Assembly (NCBI RefSeq): GCF_964204645.1
Contig: NC_134031.1
Span: 3,765,001 to 3,829,000 of the forward strand
DNA: 64,000 bases
Direction: 5' to 3'
DNA from: Tubulanus polymorphus
Lineage: Eukaryota > Nemertea > Palaeonemertea > Tubulaniformes > Tubulanidae
The notes under the pieces were generated by a model. The model ran no database searches. It was not told the origin of the DNA and saw only the letters and a list, made by a program, of their open reading frames with translations. A program made the translations under genes and the position numbers. Positions 11,685 through 22,449 of the stretch are shown here, one piece after another. Each line of letters opens with the position of its first letter. Within the stretch, counting starts at the first letter, position 1.

Positions 11685-14600
11685 TTATCTACGATTCGAG
11701 TAACGGTCTTTCGATCGGTCGCCTCCGTGGCCGTTGTGTTTTTTCGACTTTCGTTTTTCGAACGCCGGCGACCGAGACCGCACGCCCGCGCCGCCCATAC
11801 CGTCGTATTTCGACACTTTCTCCTTGTAATACTTCTTATGCGAGCCGCCGCCGCGTCCCCCGTCCGGCGAGTAGGTCGGCGACCGGCTGCGACTTTTCGA
11901 GTACGACGAATGATGGCGTTTGTGTTTTTCTTTCAACGGGTAACGATCTTTCGAGCGCCGGTTCGTCGACGACGTCGTCGATTTTTTGTGGTGTTTCCGC
12001 GACGACGGCGAACGTCGTTTGTTGCGTTTCGGCGACGGGCTTCGACTGTAGCTGCGACTGCCGCTGCGGGACGTATACGACCTGAAATCGATAAAACGAG
12101 GAAATCAAAACCTTCGTTCATTCATCGTATACGCAACTTTTATTTGAAAACAATGGTAATAATAATTGACATTCATATAGGGCAAGAATCCGGAATTGAA
12201 TACCCTCATTCTTTCTAGAATTATTACCCCCCCCTTATATTTAACCAGTCTAAGACCTGCTTAGTTCTATAGCCAGTAATAGCTCAAGACCAGTCTGAAG
12301 ATCATGATCACTTTTGGAATAAACTCTAGACTTTGCAATTGGGCCCTGAGCTGCTAGAATCTATCATCATCTACCAGGCCAGATACCCATTTACTCCTGG
12401 GTGAGAGACAAGTGTCTTATCTCAAACCCATGCCTGCATGCCATCAGGCATGGAACTGAACTAAAGCATCAGGCATTGGACTGATGAATGTTTAAACCTT
12501 TCAGAATCTATCTATCTTCGATGAAATGAAGTTAGAGAGAAAATGAACGTTAATTACCCGCTCTTAAGAGCGTAAGCACGCGGAGCTGACCTTGAACGAC
12601 TTCGTCGCTTTTTATTGTTCTCGCGGTGATGAGGTTTCAAATTGGCGCTGAAAAATATCGAGAGAAAGAGAACGAAATGAAATCCTGGTAAGTGGCAGCG
12701 GCGGAGGAGATTGATAAGATGATGACTGTAGATGAACGTACCCGAAACTAGAGTTGGAATGCTCATCTTCGTCTTTGATTCGTTTGACACCGGCGTTCGA
12801 CACCGGAGAGCTGCCGTAATTCTTCTGAGGTGTATCTGAAAACAGAAAACCAACTATGTGTAATACAACAGTCTAACTCGCTGAAGTGTTCATCTTTTAA
12901 CCCTTTCAGTGCCGACTAATTAATACCCTATAGTGCTGGAGATAATTTGAATTTTTTTTTAAAATTCCACCCTAGTGTGTTGAATAGCGAGAATATCACT
13001 GTAGTGCGTCTACACCCCAGTGCGGTGTATCATTAGTTACTAGAATTTCACTATGTTTGACAGGTGCTGCTATTTTTCAAGAGCGATAATTACTAATTAC
13101 ATCAAGTAATTAGTACACTGCAGTACTAATTAGTACACATCAAGTAATTAGTACACTGTAGTACACTGCAGTGCAGTGTACTAGCAAAATCTATCACTTA
13201 GTATTTGTGAATCCGAAGTTCGATCACTTTGAAAGCGACGATATTGAAGTGAACTGACCTGGTTGTGAACTGGGAGTGCCGTCGCTTTTCATTTTCATCT
13301 TCGCTTCACTCTGAATCTTTTTAATATCGTTCACGGCTTTCTCCAGTAAGTCCATATTAGGCTAGAAACGCCGGAAAATATATCTTAGTTTCAAAATCCC
13401 GCCAACAGAGAAAATTAATTCACCGAGTTACTGAGGCTTAGATCAAGTTCAACTTGAGCGCAAAGTTCACATAACCAAATTGTGACTCATTTACCACTAT
13501 ATACAAAATTTGGACTGGGTGCACCCACAGTTTAAAACTAATGCGTAGGGAGGGTAAATATACCTTTGCTCTGGAGTAGAGTCGTAATATTGTTAAACAG
13601 ATTTCGGTAATGTCGGTTTCATCGGCATCAAATATCGCGTACCACGGCGGGTTACTCGGCAACGGCATCTACAACGACGCAACAAAGAAAGTATGATTAT
13701 TTCTGCAGGGTAAAAGTCCGGGACCCCATGATTTGTAAGAACCCTGATTATGGTGAGTTTAGCTATTGTATTATGACTTATATGTGATTTTCATCCACTG
13801 ACTAACAGTTCTGAATTCAAATTTGTCTGTTACCTGTATTTGCCGCGCGGCGAGGTGAATACAAGCGCAGGCTATCGTCTCCGGCGGATACCGCACAAAC
13901 ACGTTCGACCTTAAACTATCGTTCATATAGTTCCTGAAAAGGCGAAAACATCACGCATGAAATTAAAACATTCGGGGGCCGGTCAACGAGACCCTTCCCT
14001 AACCCTGATCCGCAAAAACAGATCAAATACATAATTGCAGGTATCAATCTGCTGCCTTGACCCTCCCCGCGTTCAGCTAGAGACATTTCTAAATGAACGA
14101 CAAAAGCTAGGCATTTTTATCGGTGCACTTGGGCACTCTAGGCGTCACCTGAGTTGAGGACCATACTCGAGGCAATTTTCAACGCAAGTGTACGACGAAC
14201 ACCGGACAGGTAATCAGCACACTTTTAAAAGAATAGCAAGCAGCAATCGCCAGAGGACTTCCAACTACAATCAGGTGAACCGTTAGAGGGTGGTTACAGG
14301 TCGCAGATTGATACCTCCAAACATTTCGTGCACTGGCCTCGGCGATCTATGTTCGTGTATATGTAGGATTGAGCTTTTTTCCAATTGTAACCACTCCTCC
14401 GCGTATGGGGGGGCACAATTTTATATATTACAACACGTAGTACTTTTCATGACCGAATAATAGGAGAGGTGATATTATACTTTACCGGTTCGTTGCGCGG
14501 TGATCCGATGATCTTATTTCCGGGTAAACAAGCATAACACACACGCGTACACATAAATAGAGAACATGATATCGACGTACAAACTAAACCGATATTAAAT

Positions 14601-17600
14601 ATTTGACGGCATTTTGTTGTCGGTTTTTTTTTAAAGGCAAAAAAACAAAATCGAAAGACACCACCACGACGGAACACAGCCATTTTTATAATCCCAATGA
14701 CTCCTGCCAGTCGCTAGCGATCTACGAAGCTGTCAGCCAGGAAGGTGGGCGACCAATCCATGCATCCATACTGCTGCTGCTGCTGCATACCTGCAATGTT
14801 CAGTCGATATACACTGGATTAAACGTTCTAATCTTCATACAACAATATAATAACTACGTAATTTATCACTGAGTTCACTTGGATTTTAGAGAGAGAGAGA
14901 GCAGCTTTCACAATCTTTAGTCTTTTCATTCTTTCTTTTTTTTTTAGTGTTTATAAGAACCCAGCCACACTGGTGGCCATTTAAATCTTAATAACATTAT
15001 TCTTTTTTTCAAGAGAATAACACTTTTCGAAGGCACGGCAGCCATTTTTGCCTCGACAATACAACGACGATATAATCCAACAGCAACACGGATTTTTATT
15101 CCTTCCTTTTTTTTCCATTTTCGAGTCCTAGTTGTCGTTTCGTACGTTGTTGCGGTCGGTCGGACTGCGGTGGCAGTGTAGTCGGCTGTGCCCGTTGTTT
15201 GTGTGTTCGCGTTGAGATCGACAGAGATAGAGAGACTCACCGGGCAGGTGATGTGCGTCATTCGATCAATCGTTCCTTTTTTGTCTACCCACCTAGCCTG
15301 GGTAGCAAAAAATAAAAAATACAGTGTTAATTGCGACATATAACAGCGTATAGCACACTGAAAACCAAGAAATTCATAGTCTTATTTATAACCCACAAAA
15401 TATCCGAATATTTAAAAACTAATTCCCTCCCTTTTGGAAGCTGGCAAATTTTCCTTTCAAGCCTTAAGTATTGTAAGACGCTAAGATAACATATTTTGAG
15501 AATAAGAAATTCAACTTCTTCAACCGAAGTGAACAAACCCTTGGTTTCATGTTTACTAAGGAGCCTGGTTTCGTAGACTGGGATTACACCCAATGATAAA
15601 TTCTGAATCTGAACATAAATCTGGTTAAAAAATATCACCGGATTACAAACTCTCTTTCTACCGGTCGCTTCTAACGGATTATGCTATTTCCGAATAGGTA
15701 CGGCGTAATTTTGTCGAGAATGCGCAGAAACCAATCCAGGCCTGCCTGAAATTCGTTGTCCGTTACAACGTTCATATTTATCGCTTCCAAATATCCCGAC
15801 GACTTAATTAGCTCCCGAACATCTTCGAAACTGGGCCCAGGAATTATTCATGATTGTGACAGTATGACCGGCGCGTCATGTTTGCCTATTTATGAAAACT
15901 GAAGAAGGTCCTAAAATGAGATGTGTCGGTTATCGTCGATCATCAATGAGATACGTGTACAGGTGTACTCACCAAATAATATCGCCAAAAATTCAAACAA
16001 AAAATTTACTACAATTAGCAAAATTCTCCAACCCTACATATACTCGCATAGAAATGTGCCGTGCATTTTTTTCCATTATGTTGGGTAATTCACGCGAACG
16101 CAAATAGTATTTGAAGTATTGCGCGACTTTAAAAATGGATCATTCGCCGTCAAAATCCTGAACCGAATAAAGTAAAAAACCCGCTTAATCCGGACGATTT
16201 GGGACCAACAAGAGAAATCAGGATTTTACATACATTTATGTAAGATGAATCATATAACATCAAAATCCAGATTAAACCGATCCAAATTAAGCGGGTCCAA
16301 TTAGAATTTTGAAATTTACTACTAAAGCGAAGTACAATCGCGTTAAGTTAAAACTGATCGATAATCAACGGATTTTACAACTTCAATAAACAGGCCAAGA
16401 TTGAAACGGCGAATGATTTTAAAGTTGAGAGCCGCTTAGTTCTCAGTTCATGCGCGTATAATTCGACTTTGTCTTTTCTCTTTCTTTACAAGTCACTTTC
16501 TCAAGGAGGGCCTCAAACCCCGGATCATCCAAACAACCTTCAATATCGCTTCGAATGGTTCCATAATTTGGATAATACGGCGTTTAAAAGTCGAAGTTAT
16601 ACGGGTTTCCCCCCAGATCGCCATTCATTGAATTCGAATCAAAATTTCATCGCAAAATTCCAGTGCTAGCTAATTTTCCAATCAACGCTGCTTGATGAAG
16701 ATATATCTGACCCTGAAATACTGAGACATCTCGGCAGCAGCGCAAACGCAACAGACCCGCGCGCGCATGAACTGAATGAACTCACGCGGCTTCCGGTTAA
16801 AGAGATGGCGTAAAAACACTTACCACGCTAGTTGCACGAGACCCTGGTTCTGCTCGCACTCGAGAACTTGTAAGAACATGACTATAATCTAAAATAGAAA
16901 TGGCTTCCACATTGAAATATATTGAACAAGTGACTGAGGACGGACGGACGACCGCTTAGCGCCGTTACAACGCAGGATTGGTATCGTTTCTTAGAGGAAG
17001 AGATAGCGAAATACTCAGGGTTGTATCATATTTAAATAATTTGAGAATCTCAATTGATAAAAGGATGAAAATCAAATGGGAAAACCGACGCAAATTCATA
17101 ATTGATTAGTGATATTTCGAAGAATAATCATTTTAGATCAATCCATAAAATAAGACCTGCAGAATTTTAAGTCTTTCAATCTGCATATCAATCTGTGCTG
17201 TCCTTGCGAAGAAATCCTATGTTTCGAGAAACTTAAGAAATTAAAAGGAAGCCTAGAAACAGAATGAACAGATAACTCATTTGTCATTTTTGTAACCCGA
17301 AATATATGCTAGTTTTATCTAACAGAAAATTCTCTTACTACTGCCAGGCATTTTACTAGCCATTTGCAGATGCGACTCAAGTCCATAAGTGGTCTTAAAT
17401 CTTAAAGTTGACATCAAGTTGTTTGATTGGCTATAGAACATAAGAATCTTAGTTCTTACAGATAAGCTCGCGCGAGACTGGTCTTAATCAAAGCCTTAAC
17501 AGTGCAACTAGACCAGGAGCCGATTTCATAGACTGGGTATTAACTTAGCCCCAGGAATGACTCAGTGTCTTAGTTCAAACTGCGGAAAATGGATCTAACT

Positions 17601-20600
17601 TTTAAGTTAAATCTAATGCATTTAAATCAACAAGGTTGCCGCCGCCATGTTTGTTTCTTCCCAATTGCTACTACGAGCTATCTATGTAACAGTGAATACG
17701 AAGGATCAGCTAAGAAATAACTTGTAGTAGAAATGATGGCAGAACCGAGTGTAGGAGATCCCCTAGTCAACAGCGAACGTGTTGATAATTTACACAGTCT
17801 ATAAAACCAGCGTTCAAGTGACCGAGACAACTCACCTTATGCGGGTGTTTGACGTGAACGCAGAAGCCGAGTTCCTTCAGCAGACGACGTTCGGCTTTGA
17901 TCACCTGATTTTTCAGATTGATGTAATTCGAATCGAGAATTAACGGGTGAATTTTCCTGCGAAAAAAACACAACATGCAACAACATATTTAATACACGAA
18001 CGGGAATTTATAAACAATAGCGATGACGGGAGACATCGATTTCGGAGAGAAATCAGCGTTCTTTCTTTCTTTCTTTACCGCATCTGGTATCGGATCAGAA
18101 CCAGAGACAAAAATCAACTGCAAGAAAACTGGGCAATCTCCAGAACTTAAGACGCATTGATATTACAACAAATGCTCTGTTTAACCCTCCTGCAATAATT
18201 CGCCTGAAGACATTCCGAAATAATTTTGACCATCCAGACGTCACATGCCTTTTTGAAACTTAACCCAGACACTGAACTCATGTGAAACCTGGACAAAACA
18301 AAAATTGGATGAATGGAAAGTATCTAATGATCTTGAACTCGGAACTTATTTCTGCACTACGGTTGTGTGTTAAGATTTGTAGCAAGGGTGAACGCATCAG
18401 AAATGACCAAATTCAACAGTGGTCAAATTTACCCATGAAATCCGGAAATGGGTCCAGGTACTCGGACTTGTAGTCTAAGGTTATGGGACCAGTTGCTCAT
18501 AAATTGGTTAAAGATAATCAGTCGATAAATACCATTGTAACAATGAACCTTTAGTTGTCACTAGGTCATCTACTGGTTAACTCTAACCAACTTTTAAACA
18601 ACTGGCCCCAGGTGTTCTTTACGACTATGAAGGCTGATGGGTCATCAGGTGTAGGGTTCATACTGCGTTTCAAAGTTGACAGCCGGCTCTACGAGGTCGA
18701 TTCAACCTTTGCAGTAGGAATTACGCGTTTCAAATCAAATCGATTTCACACTCTCTAGATACAAACCATAAAGCGAGGCATCATCATCATCATCAAACTG
18801 ATGACAGAGTTGAACCTCACCGTACCAGTGTCTCTTCACCCGAGGCTACAGAGGCGGCAAAGAAAGAAAAAATCACACCATCAATTTCCAGAAAATAAAG
18901 CACACCATCGTTTTCTCAATAAGCCTACTACAGTTTTACAATAATGATGGTGGGTCCAGACATGTGTAAGTCTTAAATTCTGAAAGATCCTTGCACTAAA
19001 ACCCGCGCTTTCATAGATATTTATAATCAAACTAGCTTATATTATCGTAGTTGAGATGATTATTGTGTTGACGACTTATCCAAATGATACTTACACTTAA
19101 ATAGAATTGGAAATAAAAATTGCGACTTAAAACAGAACTATGTGATGACTGCTGACAATGACTTAACAGGGTTTGACCGAATCAATTGTTGAGACGAGTC
19201 TAAATACGCCTAACTAATCAAATTCACCTACACAGATTAATCTTTCATGGCAGAAATTTGAGAAGTGAATTTTGCCCATACGCCTATAAAATGAGGCCCT
19301 AGCCTTTCTGCAATCAATTACTAAAATATTTGGGTATTTGAGAAGGGTTTTAGGGTCTAAAATGATAATCAAGGGGCTCAAAAGTTGGTTCCGAGAATGC
19401 TATGGTAACATCTTAGGTTTTAACTGCGATAGACCCCATAAAACAACTATCCACTTGGCATCGTAAGTCAATTTTAAGCAATGGCCCTGAATGATAGTTT
19501 GTTTTTAATTTCGAGATGAGAACACAGTGTCCCGGAGATGAATAGATACTCACTTTTGAGAGCGCACTTGTTTGATATGGTGAAATACATTCATCACGTC
19601 TCTCATACGTCGAGGCGACTCTTCAATTTTCGACGCTAAATTTATACAAGCCATCGCCACGACCTGAAACACAGAGTCAAAAACTATTTCACCTTTGCTG
19701 CATTCGCGATCAATTTGAATAGGTCGAATCAACTGAAATTAGGATTATTTCGACTTGTCGTCGTTTGGACAAATTCTACTCTACCTCCATATTGTGCTTC
19801 ACAAATGATTTGGAATAGTAAAATCTCTGGAATATCACTTGACCCGTAGCCATAGCCACCTGCAATTAAGAAATTCAAATTACTGTCTGTCACACATGCT
19901 CTTCGTGCGACGTTTTGGTTCGTAATTTCGTTAATAATCGGTTGATCTGTAAATATTATGCATCAATTTATTCAGTAAGGAATTTGCATTCAGAAATAAA
20001 TCATGAACTGGCATAAATTTGTTTGTGTTTTCTTCTATCAGCGATAGTTTACCTAGCATACGCTCGCGTAATGCTGAAAAACGGCTTTTATGGCCCGTCA
20101 CGTGGCGCCACCTACTGTATTTTGATATGCTAATGAGCAGGTGATGACGTCACTGTAACGTTTCCGAGCGTCCGCGGAGCGGATTTTTCAGCATTACGCG
20201 AGCGTATGCCGAGTAAACTATCGCTCATAAATGAAAACAAAAACAACTTAAGTGAAAATTGTTGTTTATTTCTGAATGCAAATTCCTCACTGAACAAATT
20301 GATGCATAATAAAGGTAGATAAACCGATTATTAACGAAATTACGGACCAAAACGTCGCACGGAGAGTAGGTGTGACAGACAGTAGACATACAAGGAATGG
20401 TCTAAAATGAAAATGCAATTTATGATTGGCCAACAGCCAGTTGGTTGTGAAAACGATACAATACGATAATAGTGATTTGGTTTAGCAGGGATTATGCTAT
20501 CAGTATCAGGTTTGAATCTAAGCCAAGGGGAGAGGCATCAATGGTCAACTCTCTCTCTGAATCATGATTCGGTGCGATTCAAGAATAGGGGACTATAGCA

Positions 20601-21194
20601 ATATATATGTAGTGATAGTAATCAATTAAGTAATAATACTAGTAATTGATAATGATGATATATAATAATGATAGTAATGTATATAGTAATTAATGATGAT
20701 TAGGGAACTAAACCTAACCCTAACCCAAATCCTAACCACTAGTCCCCTATTCTTGAATCTTACCCATGATTCATCATCATGAGACGGTGATGAAGGTAGG
20801 TGTTTTTGAGAGGGTGGTGTGCCCACGATCATCAAGGCAACTCAAAAAAGGCTAGGTCAACTTTTAACCGATCTTATAAGGGTGCTAACATTAAAGGACG
20901 ATTGAACAGCTGCAGCCTTGCGCTTCAATTATTCCGAGAAAAGATGAAATAAGCGGATAAAAATGGCCGCTGACTCACTTGCGGTAGTTTCAACAGGATT
21001 CCTGCCGTTTGGATTAATTCGCAGCCCAATATTCTCAAATCGATCTCGATTTCGGTGTCTAAACCATCGTTCATCGACGGCGTCGGCTGTAACTTCTCAG
21101 CGGGGATCAGTACGTTATCCAGAGTTAGAATAACGCGGCTGAAATCGCGTTTTAAAGTCGGTCCCGTACTTTTCAACAAGTCGGTGGCCGCCAT
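11685..21194 (-). CDS. CCNL: Cyclin L (CCNL1/CCNL2 family), 11 exons
   Basis: A complete gene of about 491 aa. Exons, 5' to 3': 21194–20979, 19859–19785, 19663–19554, 17956–17836, 16888–16824, 13933–13834, 13668–13564, 13361–13259, 12835–12742, 12647–12558, 12081–11685. All junctions are GT–AG and phases join without a break. Cyclin box 1 (about 40–165) includes [21 protein letters not shown] and [16 protein letters not shown]; the [15 protein letters not shown] stretch leads into box 2 (about 180–264), with [13 protein letters not shown]. Residues from about 340 form an Arg/Ser-rich tail with RSRSRS and SRSPSPKR runs. Family members partner CDK11 (and CDK12/13) in the nucleus and act on transcription-coupled splicing; that role is family knowledge. 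The start is ATGGCGGCC at 21194, as expected for the N-terminus length. The largest intron (13934–16823) may carry an alternative exon. Confidence 0.95.
12238..12346. repeat. Foldback repeat, reverse orientation
   Basis: A copy of the palindromic family inverted relative to 9246–9375. It has AACCAGTCTAAGACC, then CTTAGTTCTATAGCCA (the reverse complement of the family core) and an end like GCAATTGGGCCC. It lies in the last cyclin L intron. Confidence 0.6.
12898..13195. repeat. Degenerate CAGTGC-rich repeat, piggyBac-like left end
   Basis: Within a cyclin L intron the sequence TTAACCCTTTCAGTGCC opens a block full of short repeats of CAGTGC/GTGCG. It closes with nested copies of CAAGTAATTAGTACACTG and the palindrome AGTACACTGCAGTGCAGTGTACT-like segment near 13160–13185. 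TTAA followed by CCCTTT resembles a piggyBac-type terminus, but I found no matching right end, so the mobile-element origin is tentative. Confidence 0.4.
15671..15830 (-). other. Candidate alternative terminal exon in cyclin L intron 5
   Basis: An open block lies between a GGCCCAG acceptor-like site (AG at 15832–15831) and TAG at 15673–15671. The upstream cyclin L exon ends with TG of a split codon, and joining here gives TGT and then 52 further codons ([18 protein letters not shown]… [18 protein letters not shown]…) before the stop. Such a product would lose the second cyclin box and RS tail, as the short isoforms of mammalian cyclin L do. The pyrimidine tract is weak. Alternatives are a nested unrelated exon or a chance open frame. 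Confidence 0.3.
16178..16297. mobile_element. Short MITE-like element, CCCGCTTAA ends
   Basis: About 120 bp in cyclin L intron 5 begins ACCCGCTTAATCCGG and ends AAATTAAGCGGGT, an inverted pair. Internal words (AATCCAGATTAAACCGATCC) match the right half of the 9914–10077 element. It has no open frame. Confidence 0.6.
17372..17515. repeat. Foldback repeat, CCAGTTGC family
   Basis: A copy in cyclin L intron 4 (17835–16889 interval). It starts near GACTCAAGTCC, has the core GTTTGATTGGCTATAGAACATAAG and ends GCCTTAACAGTGCAACTAG. An extra 30-bp or so insertion (with CTCGCGCGAG) interrupts the right half. Confidence 0.6.
18482..18612. repeat. Foldback element, GACCAGTTGC / CAACTGGCCCC ends
   Basis: In cyclin L intron 3, GGGACCAGTTGCTCATAAATTGG at the left pairs imperfectly with AACCAACTTTTAAACAACTGG at the right. 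The centre has CATTGTAACAATG, itself palindromic. A related copy lies at about 40695–40805 in Pax intron 1. The outer CCAGTTGC is shared with the larger palindromic family, but the interior differs. Confidence 0.6.
19882..20383. mobile_element. Foldback MITE, ~200-bp arms, TA flanks
   Basis: About 500 bp in cyclin L intron 1. The left end reads TACTGTCTGTCACAC and the right end GTGTGACAGACAGTA, and the homology runs roughly 200 bp inward on each side (CGACGTTTTGG, CGTAATTTCGTTAATAATCGG, TTTGCATTCAGAAATAAA and GCATACGCTCGCGTAATGCTG are found in both arms). The arms differ by scattered substitutions and small indels. The flanking TA on both sides suggests a TA target duplication, as in Tc1/mariner-group elements. 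The centre is GC-richer and carries a TGACGTCA site. No transposase frame is present. Confidence 0.8.
20560..20778. repeat. Inverted repeat with telomere-like centre
   Basis: The left arm around 20562–20597 (GATTCAAGAATAGGGGACTA) and right arm around 20740–20776 (TAGTCCCCTATTCTTGAATC) are inverted copies. An AT-rich ATGATAATA-type stretch lies between them, followed by ACCTAACCCTAACCC at about 20712–20730. It lies in cyclin L intron 1, downstream of the foldback element at 19882–20383. Confidence 0.65.
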
Positions 21195-21198
21195 TTTG
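21187..21198 (-). promoter_or_regulatory. YY1-type motif at the cyclin L start codon
   Basis: On the minus strand CAAAATGGCGGC spans the initiator ATG (21194–21192). This is the classic YY1 consensus, which in animal housekeeping genes often sits just downstream of the transcription start and can overlap the first ATG. Binding is inferred from the motif alone. Confidence 0.5.
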
Positions 21199-22281
21199 AA
21201 TTCTACGTCTCCTCTTCGTTCAGAGAAAGTAGCGCGCCCCTCAGCTGAGACAAAGAAGCATATTATTGCGCCGTGAATTTTTTCTTCCATTTAAAGCTAT
21301 TCTATTCTATTTAATTACCGTCATTTTCATTGTTTGTATCATTATTATTCATGAATATATCGCATTGAAACAGGATTAAGTATTGCAATTTTGTAATCGT
21401 TTTTCCGCTACGCGGCGCCACAAGACGGTCGCTTACACGGGTCAATTCAATATGGATTGTAAGCTGTCAAACGGCATCTAAATAGTGTTACCGGGTAGGC
21501 TTCTCTATCTGTATATGTATCTGTATCTGTAGATTAGACTGGGTTGAACTTAGATTTTGAACCGTTTTTCCCCTCCCGTGAAAGTCGTGAATGAAAAAGA
21601 GCCCTGGCTGAAAAATTTAAAATCAAAATGCAAGCAATCCAGCCCGACTGGGTGGGTCTGGGATGGAAAAGCTAGCAATCATCAGCTGATCATGGCAGTA
21701 GTGGTCAACCAGTTGATGCTGACAGTTATTGGGAAGGAGAGGAGTGGTGTAGTGTAGACTCGTTTTTGTGTGGTGTTTTCATTTCTACACTAGCTTCAGT
21801 TGAAAAAATTGCACTAAAGCCAAAGGCAAAGCCAGGCAAAGTCACGCTACCCCGGGTTAGTTGGAGTCTCGCTCTATGCCTGTAATTTCTTTAACTCTGT
21901 TCTCCACACTTTCCTTGAAGTCACGCACCTAAGTCTGCATGTGCAGTGTAAATCAGCCAATCAGTGACAATGTATGGTAAAATAGTGGGAGTAAACACTG
22001 TGCCGTTAGTAGGCCTATACGGTAAAATATCCACTGTGTAAATGTTTTTGATCTTGGAAATGAGGAAATGTTGTTCCCAAACACTTGCAAATGCACATAA
22101 CACGGAAATGTTTCTGTTTCCACACATGGGACGTACATGCATTGGGCTGATGTTTTTCCAAAACTGTTTCTAGTTTCTTGCAAATGCATACGGCACACAG
22201 GGACCCTACGCCTATGTTTGTGCGCCCGGCAGTCACTCTGAAAGAAATATAATTATCAACTTAATCTTTTTATATTTTCAG
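21195..22281. promoter_or_regulatory. Shared divergent promoter interval, cyclin L / SDF4
   Basis: The two genes are transcribed away from each other across this interval. It must contain the cyclin L 5' UTR and promoter and the SDF4 promoter and first 5' UTR exon. A moderately CpG-rich patch near 21400–21440 is a plausible start region. An SDF4 5' UTR acceptor is suggested by the pyrimidine-rich TATTTTCAG ending at 22281. No TATA element stands out. Confidence 0.5.
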
Positions 22282-22449
22282 AAAATTAAGCGTTTAACGC
22301 CGATACTGAAAGTGAAAATACAATCAGCTGACATGTTCTCGGCGGCAACTCCCGAGGAATCGGATGATATTCCCGTATCGTCGTATGAAAACGACAATAA
22401 ACACATACTCTTACTGACGGGAAAACAAAAAAAGAACTCGTCATTAACG

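Noticed and set aside
11727-12218. 163-codon + strand Arg-rich frame
   Set aside because: Antisense of the RS-rich terminal exon of cyclin L, which gives long open shadow frames.
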